A DNA stretch of 64,000 nt from Kitasatospora sp. NBC_01287 (GTDB lineage: Bacteria; Actinomycetota; Actinomycetes; Streptomycetales; Streptomycetaceae), in contig NZ_JAPEPB010000001.1 of the NCBI RefSeq assembly GCF_026340565.1, positions 2,573,501-2,637,500 on the forward strand, in the 5' to 3' direction. A program made the translations under genes and the position numbers. The notes below the pieces were generated by a model. The model did no database searches. It was not told where the DNA came from and was given only the letters and a program-made list of their open reading frames with translations. Position 1 is the stretch's first letter. Each line of letters starts with the position of its first letter. Below are positions 1 to 8,162 of the stretch, piece after piece.

Positions 1-343
1 CGGTGTCCGACTCACCGGAGCCCGGCGGAGTGGTACCCGGCAGCCCTCCCGGCTGCGGCCGGTCGAAGACGTGAACCTCCGAGCGCAACCGGCCGTCGGC
101 GAGCCGGACCACCTCCACCCGGTAGTACCCCCACGCCCGCAGCTCGTCCAGCGCCGCCGCCAGCGCCTTCCGACCCTGCGGGCTCGAGTCCGCCATCTGA
201 CGGCACGTCTCGCGCCAGTCGTCCGGCCGGGACAGGAGATCCACCAGCAACCCTCGCACGGTGCAGCTCATCGCGCGGTTCTGCGCCAACGCATTCGGGA
301 TGATCACGAAGCTCGTAGGGTGCGGGCTGCGGTGGATTCGCAG
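1..343 (-). CDS. Helix-turn-helix domain protein, replisome-organiser-like N-terminus (partial)
   Basis: Only the N-terminal 114 codons are present, and the gene runs off the left edge. The translation contains FVIIPNALAQN followed by an SCTVRGLLVDLLSRPDDW-type segment, typical of a helix-turn-helix protein common in Streptomyces integrative elements and plasmids. It probably binds DNA; its exact role is unknown. The start is unusual. An AGGAGG lies 6 bases before a CTG at 343, and homologues as I recall them begin at this point (SLRIHRSPHPTSF). The nearest in-frame GTG is at 400 and has no obvious Shine-Dalgarno sequence. Orientation matches the cargo operon that begins 210 bases upstream of it. 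Confidence 0.65.
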   Translation of the reverse strand, partial: MRIHRSPHPTSFVIIPNALAQNRAMSCTVRGLLVDLLSRPDDWRETCRQMADSSPQGRKALAAALDELRAWGYYRVEVVRLADGRLRSEVHVFDRPQPGGLPGTTPPGSGESDT

Positions 344-554
344 GGAGATCCTCCTGGACGCCGAGGCCCGGCCGATCCCAGCCGGGGGACGACGGACCAC
401 AGCAGCGGACTCGACGTAAGGGAATCTGAAGGTCAGTGACGCTGATCACGCGTCTTGGCCTTGGCGAACCAGCCGGCGAAGGCTTCCGCTTCAGCTCAGG
501 AGCAACGCGGCGTCCACCCGCTTCCCGTCTGCTTCCCTTCTCGGGTAGGGGGGT

Positions 555-1688
555 TCAGGAGGCGATCAGAGGCAGGGAGCCGCCGATGCGACCGGGCCAG
601 TACAGGTCGGTCGCCTCGCGCGGCGCGGTGACGCGCACGTGCAGGGCGTAGGTGAGGCTGGTGGTGTCGGCGCGGCGGGCCGGGACGGTCAGGCGTAGCC
701 GGCGCTCGGCGGGGTCCCACTCGTACGGGGTGCCCGCGAGTCCGAGGCGGGTGAGTTCGGCGTCTATCTGCTCGGTGGCGAGCGGTGCGGGGGTGCGCCA
801 GGTCGCGCGGCACAGCCGGCGCTGGTCGGGCGGACAAAGGTCGGCGGCGGCACACACCTCGCTTCCCCAGACCCCGGCGTCGTCGGGGCGGTCGGTGACG
901 TGGGCGAGGGCGCAGGAGTTGGATTCGTAGACGAGGTGGCCGTACTCGGCGGGCAGTCGTTCCAGGAGCTGGCGGGCCTGCTCGGGCCAGACTGCGTCGG
1001 CGGCGGCGGCGTCGGCCGGCAGTCCGTCCCACAGGCCGGCCATCTGGTCGAAGGCGCCGGGCGGGGTCTTGAGGCCGACGGCGACCGAGCAGGCGGAGCG
1101 ACCGACGACGGTGTCCAGGACGGTGCGCATTGCCTCCTCGGTGCTGTTCTGGGGGAGGAAGGGGCGCCAGTAGTGGACGACGGGAACCCCTGCGGAGTGC
1201 CACAGGCCGAAGGAGCGGCGCAGGGCCTGGTGGTCGATGCCGAGTTCGACGTCCGGCTCGAGCCCCGAGTACGAGAGGTACATGATCACCGGGAGCCGGT
1301 TTGCCCGAGCGGCGGTGACCGCGTCGATGACCTCGGGGGTCGGCGCGCACTTGGAGATCAGGACGAGCGGGTTGGTGACGTGCGCGCAGGTCAGTTCCCG
1401 CAGCAGGCCGATCAGGTGCCTGCGGTTGGGCGGGGTGGCGAGCGCGTCGGTGCAGGTGTAGGCCGCGAGGACGCCGCCGGGGCGGTAGTAGGGGGAGGAC
1501 AGCAGGCGCTGGACCGTATCGGCCGGGCCTGCCAGTTCGACCGGCTTCACGCCGGTCTGGAACCTCTGCTGGAGGAAGCAGTAACGGCAGCGCTTGGGGC
1601 AGCCCTGCACGGGGTTCATCACGGTGTAGCTGTCGTGCTGGTCGATGACGTTCTCGTAGACCCGCAGCCTCGTTGCCGATGTGGTCAC
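555..1688 (-). CDS. Radical SAM enzyme, SPL-like
   Basis: The 377-residue protein carries a CxxxCxxC cluster motif (Cys30, Cys34, Cys37, in GCPKRCRYCFL) that would bind a 4Fe-4S cluster for cleaving S-adenosylmethionine. The overall look resembles spore-photoproduct-lyase-like radical SAM proteins, but the substrate cannot be read from the sequence. The GTG start at 1688 has a long purine-rich Shine-Dalgarno sequence 5' of it and lies 25 bases after the stop of the MurA-like gene, so the two are probably co-transcribed. Pairing of an enolpyruvyl transferase with a radical SAM enzyme is known from nikkomycin/polyoxin nucleoside biosynthesis (NikO/NikJ), which makes nucleotide or sugar tailoring a reasonable but unproven guess. 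Confidence 0.85.
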   Translation of the reverse strand: MTTSATRLRVYENVIDQHDSYTVMNPVQGCPKRCRYCFLQQRFQTGVKPVELAGPADTVQRLLSSPYYRPGGVLAAYTCTDALATPPNRRHLIGLLRELTCAHVTNPLVLISKCAPTPEVIDAVTAARANRLPVIMYLSYSGLEPDVELGIDHQALRRSFGLWHSAGVPVVHYWRPFLPQNSTEEAMRTVLDTVVGRSACSVAVGLKTPPGAFDQMAGLWDGLPADAAAADAVWPEQARQLLERLPAEYGHLVYESNSCALAHVTDRPDDAGVWGSEVCAAADLCPPDQRRLCRATWRTPAPLATEQIDAELTRLGLAGTPYEWDPAERRLRLTVPARRADTTSLTYALHVRVTAPREATDLYWPGRIGGSLPLIAS

Positions 1689-1713
1689 TGATGCCCTCCC
1701 CCTCCGGGGGTCT

Positions 1714-3054
1714 CTACTGTGCGGTGATCGTTTCGATGTGGGCGCCGACGGCGCGGAGCTTGCCGACGGGGTCCTCGTAGCCGCGCTCCAGGTAGCGGGT
1801 ACCGGCGACCGTGGATGTCCCGTCGGCGATGAGCGCGGCCATGATGTAGGAGAAGCCGGCGCGCAGGTCCGGGATGGCCAGGTGCGCGCCGTTGAGGGCG
1901 ACGGGGCCGGTGACGATCGCGGTGTGCTGGAAGCCGCGACGGTGCCAGCGGCAGCCGCCCGAGCCGAGGCAGCTGTCGCTCAGCGAGATGTCGGCACCCA
2001 TCTCGGCGAGCTGCTGGGTGTAGCCGAACCGGTCCTCGTAGATCGTCTCGTGCATGATGCTGGTGCCCTTGGCCTGGGTCAGCATCACGGTGAACGGCTG
2101 CTGCCAGTCCGTCATGAAGCCCGGGTGCACGCCGGTCTCCTGGTGTACCGCGGTCAGCGGGCGCTCGCGCCAGAACACCAGGCCGCCGTCGGTGGGGGCG
2201 AACTCGCCGCCGACCTTGCGCATCGCGTTCAGGAAGGTGACCAGGTGCTCCTGCTGCGCCCCGGCCACCTCGATCCGGCCGCCGGTGGCGACGGCGAGGG
2301 CGGCGAAGCTGGCGGTCTCGATCCGGTCGGGGATCACCGAGTGCTCGGCGCCGCGCAGCTTCTCGACGCCTTCGATGGTGATGGTCCGGTCGGTCTCGAC
2401 GTTGACGAGCGCGCCCATCTTCTGGAGGAACATCACCAGGTCGATGACCTCGGGCTCGACGGCCGCACCCTGGATCACGGTGGTGCCCTTGGCGAGGACG
2501 CCGGCCAGCAGCAGGCTCTCCGTCGCACCGACGCTCGGGAACGGCAGGGTGAAGTGCACCCCGTTGAGGCGGCCGGCGTGGACCTTGACCGAGCGCAGTT
2601 CCTCGGTGATGGCGGCGCCCATCTCGGCGAGGCCGGACAGGTGGTAGTCGATGGGGCGCTTGCCGATGGTGCAGCCGCCGGGCAGGGGCAGGTACGCCTC
2701 GCCGACGCGGTGAAGGAGCGGACCGATCATCAGGACCGGGATGCGGTTGACGCCGCTGTACGCCTCCGAGAGGGCTGTGGCGGTGACAGTGGGGGTGTGG
2801 ACGGTGACCTGGCCGGGGCCGGTCCACGAGACCTTGGTTCCGAGCTCGGCGAGCATGTCGAGCACCAGGTGGACTTCCAGGATGTCCGGGACGAGGTCCA
2901 GGGTGCACGGCCGGTCGGTGAGCAGCGAGGCGACGAGCAGCTTCGTCACGCTGTTCTTGGCGCCTGCAGCCGTCACGGTGCCGGTCAGCGGGACGCCACC
3001 GCTGACCTGGTACCAGTGCCGGTCCTGGGCCATGTGCTCGTGTGCCATCGCCAC
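1714..3054 (-). CDS. MurA-like enolpyruvyl transferase
   Basis: This 446-residue protein belongs to the EPT/MurA family, which moves enolpyruvate from PEP to a nucleotide-sugar or nucleotide acceptor. The Lys-Asn pair (AGAKN, residues 33-34), the catalytic cysteine in PGGCTIGKRP (Cys128) and the FMTDWQQPF segment with the conserved Asp are all present, so it should be active and fosfomycin-sensitive by design. The GTG at 3054 has GAGAGG 7 bases upstream and is preferred over an open-frame extension to 3132. Genomes of this type already encode housekeeping MurA elsewhere; this copy sits in island cargo between an aldolase-like gene and a radical SAM gene. It may therefore act in a dedicated pathway or as a divergent MurA. 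Acceptor unknown. Confidence 0.9.
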   Translation of the reverse strand: MAMAHEHMAQDRHWYQVSGGVPLTGTVTAAGAKNSVTKLLVASLLTDRPCTLDLVPDILEVHLVLDMLAELGTKVSWTGPGQVTVHTPTVTATALSEAYSGVNRIPVLMIGPLLHRVGEAYLPLPGGCTIGKRPIDYHLSGLAEMGAAITEELRSVKVHAGRLNGVHFTLPFPSVGATESLLLAGVLAKGTTVIQGAAVEPEVIDLVMFLQKMGALVNVETDRTITIEGVEKLRGAEHSVIPDRIETASFAALAVATGGRIEVAGAQQEHLVTFLNAMRKVGGEFAPTDGGLVFWRERPLTAVHQETGVHPGFMTDWQQPFTVMLTQAKGTSIMHETIYEDRFGYTQQLAEMGADISLSDSCLGSGGCRWHRRGFQHTAIVTGPVALNGAHLAIPDLRAGFSYIMAALIADGTSTVAGTRYLERGYEDPVGKLRAVGAHIETITAQ

Positions 3055-3162
3055 GGTATTGCCTCTCGGTTCTGTCGGGGGCGGTCGGGCCGGGGTCGGG
3101 CACCAACTGATGCCCGACCGGCCTTCGCGCACTATCGCATATATGACGTTAGATCCCTGGCA

Positions 3163-3891
3163 TCAGGCTCCCGACCTGAAGAGTCGGTTCGAGTGAATCG
3201 CGCCACCCGTCAGGGCTGCCTGGCGCAGCGCGCACTCGGCGGACTCCTCCACGCGGAACAGGGCGTCGACGGCCTCGTCGATGTCCCTGGCGACGACGAT
3301 CACCCCGTGCCGATAGAGAGTGAATGCGATTGCATGGTAGGCAAGTTCGCCAGACCGGGGTGCAATGTGCCTCAGCGCCAAGGGCTCATAGTGGAGCAGG
3401 TTGATCACGGCGACCTCGGGGCGCTGGATCATCCCGGCGGGGATCACCAGGGGGCGGGGATTGTCCCGATACTCGCGCTTGATCCGGTGGTCGTCGGCGG
3501 CCAGACACGGTATATCACTCAACGCATCACAGCGAGCGGTGACCGAAGGCACCTCGCGACCCAGGGAGGCGAACACCAGGGAGTGCGGGGCATGGGCGTG
3601 CAGGATCGCCCCGGCCTGGGGCAGCATCCGGTACAGGGCCAGGTGCAGCGGGGTGCCGGACACCCCCAGGCCGGCGGTCTGCTCAACGATCTCGCCGTCC
3701 ATGTCCAGGACGATGTGGTCGGCGTTGGAGATCCGCCAGTGCCGGCGGCTGGCGCTGCCGGTGGTGGAGATCACCATCCGGTCGTCGGAGGCGCGCACCG
3801 AGATCGCGCCGCCTGCCGGGTTCAGCAGGCCCCACTCCTTCAGCTGACGCATCGTGGACACCATCTGGTGTCGTTCGGGCTCGTACATCAT
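3163..3891 (-). CDS. Class II aldolase/adducin-like protein with altered active site
   Basis: The 242-residue protein has the class II aldolase fold signature: GAISVRASDDRMVIST near the N-terminus, the zinc-binding HAHAPHS (His98, His100) and a C-terminal YRHGVIVVARDIDEAV segment with the third histidine. Relatives split or epimerise sugar phosphates such as fuculose- or ribulose-phosphate. The position normally filled by the catalytic glutamate (SSE/SET before PLH) reads SGT here, so Gly replaces Glu, and classical aldolase chemistry may be lost or changed. The ATG overlaps the upstream stop by 4 bases (ATGA), implying translational coupling. A 108-base gap separates it from the MurA-like gene; an AT-richer patch in that gap could hold an internal promoter. 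Confidence 0.85.
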   Translation of the reverse strand: MMYEPERHQMVSTMRQLKEWGLLNPAGGAISVRASDDRMVISTTGSASRRHWRISNADHIVLDMDGEIVEQTAGLGVSGTPLHLALYRMLPQAGAILHAHAPHSLVFASLGREVPSVTARCDALSDIPCLAADDHRIKREYRDNPRPLVIPAGMIQRPEVAVINLLHYEPLALRHIAPRSGELAYHAIAFTLYRHGVIVVARDIDEAVDALFRVEESAECALRQAALTGGAIHSNRLFRSGA

Positions 3892-4619
3892 GCGGTCCTC
3901 CGTTCGGACGTGACGGGGATGGGGTCACGGCGCGGTTCGATCGACAGGGCGGTGGCGCCCTGCTGAGGGCGCACGACCGAGCAGGCGGGGACCTCCTCGC
4001 TGCCGAGCTGGACGCCGGGGTAGAGCACGGTGTGCGCCCCGATTAGCGTGCCGGGCCCGGCGGTGACGTTCGCCGCCGACCGCACACCGTCGCCGAAGAC
4101 GGCGCCGATCTTCGCCCGGCCGGTCTCGGCGACCGTGCCGTCCAGCAGCCGGATGCGCACCGGCGCGCTGGGGTGGAGCGGGTCGGGCTGCCACAGCCTC
4201 ATGTTGAACGCCATCACCCCGGCCGCGAGGTGCGTGTAGCGTCCTGCGACGGCGATGGCGAGGGTGACCCGGTGGGCGAGGACGGCGCGTTCCAGCAGGA
4301 CCGAGCGGGACACCTCGCACCCGTAGCCGACGTGCACGCCGCAGGACAGCACGGTGCGCTCGCGCACGGTGGAGAACTCGTTGACGACGGCTCCGGGGCC
4401 GATGATCGCCCGCTCGCCGATGTTGGCGTACGGGGAGATCCTGGCGCTCGGGTCGATGTACCGCTCGGTGCCGAGCTTGTCGGCGAGGTGCTGGAACAGC
4501 TCCTCGGCCGAGCCTGCGAACAGGTGGGCTTCGGTGTCGTCCATCCAGTCGCAGCCCAGGCCGTGGAGCCAGGCGTCGTCGGCGAAGCTGGTGAACTGGC
4601 CGAGCGTGGGAGTGCTCAC
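3888..4619 (-). CDS. Left-handed beta-helix (hexapeptide-repeat) protein
   Basis: The 243-residue protein has the imperfect hexapeptide rhythm of left-handed beta-helix enzymes (for example IDPSARISPYANIGERAI, then repeated I/V/A-[GN]-x-x-x turns). Related domains occur in acyltransferases and in the C-terminal half of sugar-nucleotidyltransferases such as GlmU. No nucleotidyltransferase domain is present; the N-terminal 60 residues are helical and unplaced. The GTG start at 4619 overlaps the glycosyltransferase stop (GTGA), and its own stop overlaps the aldolase ATG, so the three genes form a tight translational unit. A role in modifying a sugar or sugar nucleotide is inferred from fold and neighbours only. 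Confidence 0.75.
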   Translation of the reverse strand: MSTPTLGQFTSFADDAWLHGLGCDWMDDTEAHLFAGSAEELFQHLADKLGTERYIDPSARISPYANIGERAIIGPGAVVNEFSTVRERTVLSCGVHVGYGCEVSRSVLLERAVLAHRVTLAIAVAGRYTHLAAGVMAFNMRLWQPDPLHPSAPVRIRLLDGTVAETGRAKIGAVFGDGVRSAANVTAGPGTLIGAHTVLYPGVQLGSEEVPACSVVRPQQGATALSIEPRRDPIPVTSERRTA

Positions 4620-5719
4620 CGCGCCCCCCGCTGGGCGAGGGCGTGGTGCGCGGCCTCCAGGTACTGGGCGGCGCAGCGCTGCGGGTTGAACAGGGCGCAG
4701 GCGCGGGCGCGGGCAACCCTGCCCATGCGGGCCAGCTCGTTCGGGTTCTCGCAGGCGCGGGCGAGCGCGGCGGCCAGGGAGCCGCGTTCGGCGTAGGGGT
4801 ACACGATGCCGGTCAGGCCGTCGAGGACGACTTCCGGGCCGGCGCCGACGTCGGGGACGATCGCCGGGATGTTGGCGGCGGCACCGTCGATGATGCACCG
4901 TCCGAACCCTTCCTCAGGGGAGGGGGAGACCAACACGTCGGCTGCGGCCAGGCGCTCGACCAGATCCGTGGTGTAACCGTGGAACATCACCGGGGCGCCG
5001 GTAGTGTCCACCAGCTTCTCCAGGCTCTCCTGGGCGCTACCGGGCTGCCCGTACACGGTGACGTGGACCCGGTGGCGCAGGTCGGGCTCGGAGGAGGCGT
5101 AAACCAGGTCTTCGAGCCGCTTCCATGGGACGGTGCGGGCGATGACCCCGATCCGCAGCACCTCGCCGGGGGCCTTCTCGGTGCGCTCGGGGGCCTGGGC
5201 GGGGATGTGCACGCCGTTGTAGATCGTGGTGGCACTTGTGACGCCTGGAAGGTGGCGGGCGGAGCCGGCGGCGGCCTTGGAGATGCCGACCCAGTGGGCC
5301 TGGTAGAGGAGCGTGGAGGGCATCTGGCCGGGGCGTACGGGCATGATGCGGCCGGTGCCCGGGTCGAGGACCCGCAGGATGCGGTCCGGGTGGACGATAC
5401 CGCGCAGCACGGCGACCACCGGAGTGGTCCTGGCGATGATGACGTCGGCCGCCGCGGTGCGGTGGGTGGAGATGATGACGCTGTCGCGGCGGTTGGAGGC
5501 CATGACGTGGACGGCGGCGCGGTAGCCGTCCCAGCCGTCGACCTCGTTGACCTCGACGCCGGCCGGGGCGGGGGCGGGCGCGGCGTCCATGCCGCTGCGC
5601 CACCACACCAGGCGGACCCTGACGCCCTGGGTGGCGAGTGCTTCGGCGAGTTCGGCGACGGACTTCTCGGCACCTCCTCGGGCGGTCGAGATCCAGGTGA
5701 GCACTAAGGTGCTGATCAC
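4616..5719 (-). CDS. Glycosyltransferase, GT4 family-like
   Basis: The 367-residue protein shows the two-domain GT-B layout. The N-terminal domain has STARGGAEKSVAELAEAL, an acceptor-side glycine-rich motif. The C-terminal donor domain begins near IGVIARTVPWKRLEDLV and has SPSPEEGFGRCIIDG, where the usual second Glu of the EX7E motif is an Asp. It should transfer a sugar from an activated donor, probably at the cytoplasmic face of the membrane. The GTG at 5719 is preceded by AAAGGA at 7 bases and lies 12 bases after the preceding unknown gene. It starts the coupled GT / beta-helix / aldolase series. Donor and acceptor are not recognisable. Confidence 0.88.
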   Translation of the reverse strand: MISTLVLTWISTARGGAEKSVAELAEALATQGVRVRLVWWRSGMDAAPAPAPAGVEVNEVDGWDGYRAAVHVMASNRRDSVIISTHRTAAADVIIARTTPVVAVLRGIVHPDRILRVLDPGTGRIMPVRPGQMPSTLLYQAHWVGISKAAAGSARHLPGVTSATTIYNGVHIPAQAPERTEKAPGEVLRIGVIARTVPWKRLEDLVYASSEPDLRHRVHVTVYGQPGSAQESLEKLVDTTGAPVMFHGYTTDLVERLAAADVLVSPSPEEGFGRCIIDGAAANIPAIVPDVGAGPEVVLDGLTGIVYPYAERGSLAAALARACENPNELARMGRVARARACALFNPQRCAAQYLEAAHHALAQRGAR

Positions 5720-5731
5720 GCTGCTGTCCTT

Positions 5732-6250
5732 TCAGGTCTGTAGGTCTGCAACAACTCGTGGCAGGGATTGCCGAGTTGGCTGGATGGATTCCGGCCCGGG
5801 GCGGGAACGCCGGTCCTTGGCCGAGCGCGTCGTCCGGCGGGGCGGCCTCGTGCGGGTCCCGGCCAGGGCCCGGGTGAGGGCACTCATGCCGTGGTCGCTC
5901 AACGTCGGGGGGAGGACATCGCAGCGCCGCTTCCCGAAGCGGGCCCGTGCGATGGTGCGGGCCATGCTGATCGCGACCTCGACACCGAGGGCGCTGGAGG
6001 TGACCAGCACGACCGAGTCGTCCGGCCGGCCGACGGCGTCGCCCAGGCGCCCGGTCAGTTCCTGCTGAATCCGCGGGTTGAACACCGCGGTGTAGGCGGC
6101 GGTGCGCCACCGCTTCTCGCTCCGGACCAGGACCCATGCGCTGTTCTGGCCGATGTTGGCGGTCGGCAGGCCTGACGATCTGTCGAGACCCAGCCACCGA
6201 GGTCGGATGAGCGGAGGTGGACTGCCCCTAGCCCGGCGTGGGGTTGCCAC
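5732..6250 (-). CDS. Unknown protein at the head of the cargo operon
   Basis: I do not recognise this 172-residue product. A central part looks like an ordered domain (NSAWVLVRSEKRWRTAAY and SVVLVTSSALGVEVAISMA, the latter predicted strand-helix). The C-terminal 40 residues are Arg/Pro/Thr-rich and likely disordered. The first 30 residues look non-coding-like, so the true start may be internal or the gene may be 5'-truncated. No good ribosome binding site decides it. It ends 12 bases before the glycosyltransferase start and on the same strand, so it is probably in the same transcript. Codon third positions are GC-rich, which favours this being a real gene, but remnant status cannot be excluded. 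Confidence 0.5.
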   Translation of the reverse strand: MATPRRARGSPPPLIRPRWLGLDRSSGLPTANIGQNSAWVLVRSEKRWRTAAYTAVFNPRIQQELTGRLGDAVGRPDDSVVLVTSSALGVEVAISMARTIARARFGKRRCDVLPPTLSDHGMSALTRALAGTRTRPPRRTTRSAKDRRSRPGPESIQPTRQSLPRVVADLQT

Positions 6251-6347
6251 GGGACAGCTCGCCCATCAGTTGTGAGGATGCGATGGCCCGCACTGGCCGA
6301 GGCCGACCGATGGAGAACGGCTTCCCTGACGCGGCAGGCCCCGGAGT

Positions 6348-7049
6348 CTAGGCGGCGGACGGCAGGTCCGGCGCGGAGGCAGAGATGTGGTCGGCGAGCT
6401 GATGGGGTGGGCCTTGGGTGATGATCTGGCCGAGGATGCCGGCGACGGTGATATGCCCAGCGGCGATCATCGCGGTGGCGACCCTGCGGCCGAGCCGCCT
6501 GTGCGGGGACCGGGGCGGTCTGCGGTGAGTGCGGGGCGCGCGGACGTCGGGTGCGCCCAGCTGCCGGTCCGGTAACGCAGCCACCGGACCGGGCTGGAAG
6601 ACGTGCCGAGCGCCGCACTCGAACCAGACGGATTTGCTACTGGCCGCCTCGTCGACGTTCACGCCCCACGAATTGGAGAGCGCCTTGACCAGGTTGAGAC
6701 CTCGACCACTCTCCAGGCCTGGGTCGGACTCCTCGCAGGGAACAGGCAGTTCGGCGCTCTGGTCGGCGACTTCGACGCGGACGACGGTGCCGCCCCATGT
6801 CGCGGTGACGATCGCCGCCCTCCTGGTGTGGATGACCGCATTGTTGATCACCTCGCCGGCGAGCAGCTCGAGGTCTTCGAGACGGTCCGGTGGGAGATCG
6901 AGACCCCAGCGGCTGATGCCGTCGAGGAGAAGACGCCGAGTCTCGGCGGCGTCCTCCAACGTCGGCGCAACGTGCAGAACCAGCGTCAGCGGCTGGCGTG
7001 GTGTTAACGGAGCGCCCGGGTACGGGGCAGGGCGCAGTGACTCATTCAT
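6348..7049 (-). CDS. ATP-binding anti-sigma-like (HATPase/GHKL) regulatory protein
   Basis: The 233-residue protein has the GHKL N-box ELLAGEVINNAVIHT (Glu, Asn and His conserved) and a GRGLNLVKALSNSWGV lid segment, like RsbW/AbaA-type Streptomyces regulators that bind sigma or anti-anti-sigma factors. The usual DxGxG box reads DQSAELP, a weak match. A 70-residue Arg/Pro-rich tail ending in an alanine-rich helix (TAMIAAGHITVAGILG) follows the kinase domain and is unusual. The ATG at 7049 was chosen because homology begins there; a longer frame reaches 7166. It is divergent from the WhiJ-like gene across 206 bases, as in abaA-like loci. Confidence 0.82.
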   Translation of the reverse strand: MNESLRPAPYPGAPLTPRQPLTLVLHVAPTLEDAAETRRLLLDGISRWGLDLPPDRLEDLELLAGEVINNAVIHTRRAAIVTATWGGTVVRVEVADQSAELPVPCEESDPGLESGRGLNLVKALSNSWGVNVDEAASSKSVWFECGARHVFQPGPVAALPDRQLGAPDVRAPRTHRRPPRSPHRRLGRRVATAMIAAGHITVAGILGQIITQGPPHQLADHISASAPDLPSAA

Positions 7050-7255
7050 GGGAAACCCCCGGTGAGCGCACAGGCTTGGATCACCGAGAGTGTGGCGTAG
7101 GCCACCGCCGGTGAGTGCTCTGCTACGTTCCCGCACCTGGGGCGGATTTGCAACAGACACCACCACCGATAATTGTCGGTCATAGCGAACTGGCGTTCAG
7201 CGCCTGGAGGCGGCAGACTTGACGCGGCATCAGTGACAGCTGGTAAGGGTGGGTC

Positions 7256-8152
7256 ATGGACGACGAGGCGACGAACGAAGAGCAGGACGAACGCCCTGCC
7301 GGCGTGCCATTCCTCCGGCACCTACTCGGCGGCCGGCTCCGGAGAATTCGCGACAACCACGGGCTCAGCCGCAAACAGCTCGGCGATGCGCTCGGCCTGT
7401 CGTCCGCGATCATCCAGCGCCTGGAGACCGGCCGGAACATCATCAAGGTTCACGACGTGAACTCCTGGGTCGCGCAGTTCGGTCTGGACCCAGCCACCAC
7501 CACCTCGCTCCGGGCCATGGCCAAGGAGTCCAAAGAGCACGGCTGGTGGGCAGAGGAGGATGTTCACCCGCAGTTCGGAGCCCTGGTCGAAGCCGAGAGG
7601 CTCGCCAGACGCATCCAGAACTGGGAACCCAACATCCTGCCTGGCCTGCTGCAGACCGCCGAGTACACCAAGGCGGTCATCTCCGGCGAGCGCTTCCTGC
7701 TGAAAGACGACGTTCCCCTGCCGCTCGACAAGGCTCTCGCACGCGCCGAGCGACGCAAGCTGGTCCTGTTCGCGGAGGACTCGCCGGAGGGCTGGTTCAT
7801 CATCGGCGAGAGCGCTCTGCGCATGCGGGTCGGCAACGCCGACCTGATGCGGGCCCAGGTCCAGCACCTGATCGAAGTGTGCGAGAACAAGAACGTCAGG
7901 ATCCAGGTACTTACCGAGAACTCCGGCTACCACGTCGGGGCGGCCGGCAGCTTCGCCGTCTACCTGTTCAGCGACCTGCCGGGCGACGGCGTCGCCTACA
8001 CCGAGCTGGACATGGCATTCAAGGACCAGCCGGCGAAGCTCGCCCGCCACACCCGCAAGTTCCAGCTACTGACGTCCCAGGCTCTCGACCCACAGGCGAG
8101 CCGGTCATACTTGCAGGCAACCCTGACGGACAAAGAGAGTTGGGGCAACTGA
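7256..8152 (+). CDS. WhiJ-like XRE regulator (HTH plus DUF5753)
   Basis: The 298-residue protein begins with an XRE helix-turn-helix (about residues 24-80, LRRIRDNHGLSRKQLGDALGL). It continues with a DUF5753 domain recognisable by QNWEPNILPGLLQTAEYTKAV and the EDSPEGWFIIGESALR and VLTENSGYHVGAAGSF segments. Streptomyces genomes carry many such genes paired with DUF397 genes; the characterised example is the WhiJ developmental repressor. The partner DUF397 gene follows after 10 bases, so the two should be co-expressed. Likely role: DNA-binding regulator whose activity is controlled by the small partner protein. Confidence 0.93.
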   Translation: MDDEATNEEQDERPAGVPFLRHLLGGRLRRIRDNHGLSRKQLGDALGLSSAIIQRLETGRNIIKVHDVNSWVAQFGLDPATTTSLRAMAKESKEHGWWAEEDVHPQFGALVEAERLARRIQNWEPNILPGLLQTAEYTKAVISGERFLLKDDVPLPLDKALARAERRKLVLFAEDSPEGWFIIGESALRMRVGNADLMRAQVQHLIEVCENKNVRIQVLTENSGYHVGAAGSFAVYLFSDLPGDGVAYTELDMAFKDQPAKLARHTRKFQLLTSQALDPQASRSYLQATLTDKESWGN

Positions 8153-8162
8153 AAGGATGACC

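Noticed and set aside
436..651. Small plus-strand frame near the left end
   Set aside because: Antisense to the radical SAM 3' end and the intergenic region; no ribosome binding site or recognised motif.
1681..3966. 761-residue plus-strand open frame over the MurA-like and aldolase genes
   Set aside because: It is the antisense shadow of GC-rich genes; its translation is Gly/Asp/His/Val repeats with no domain.
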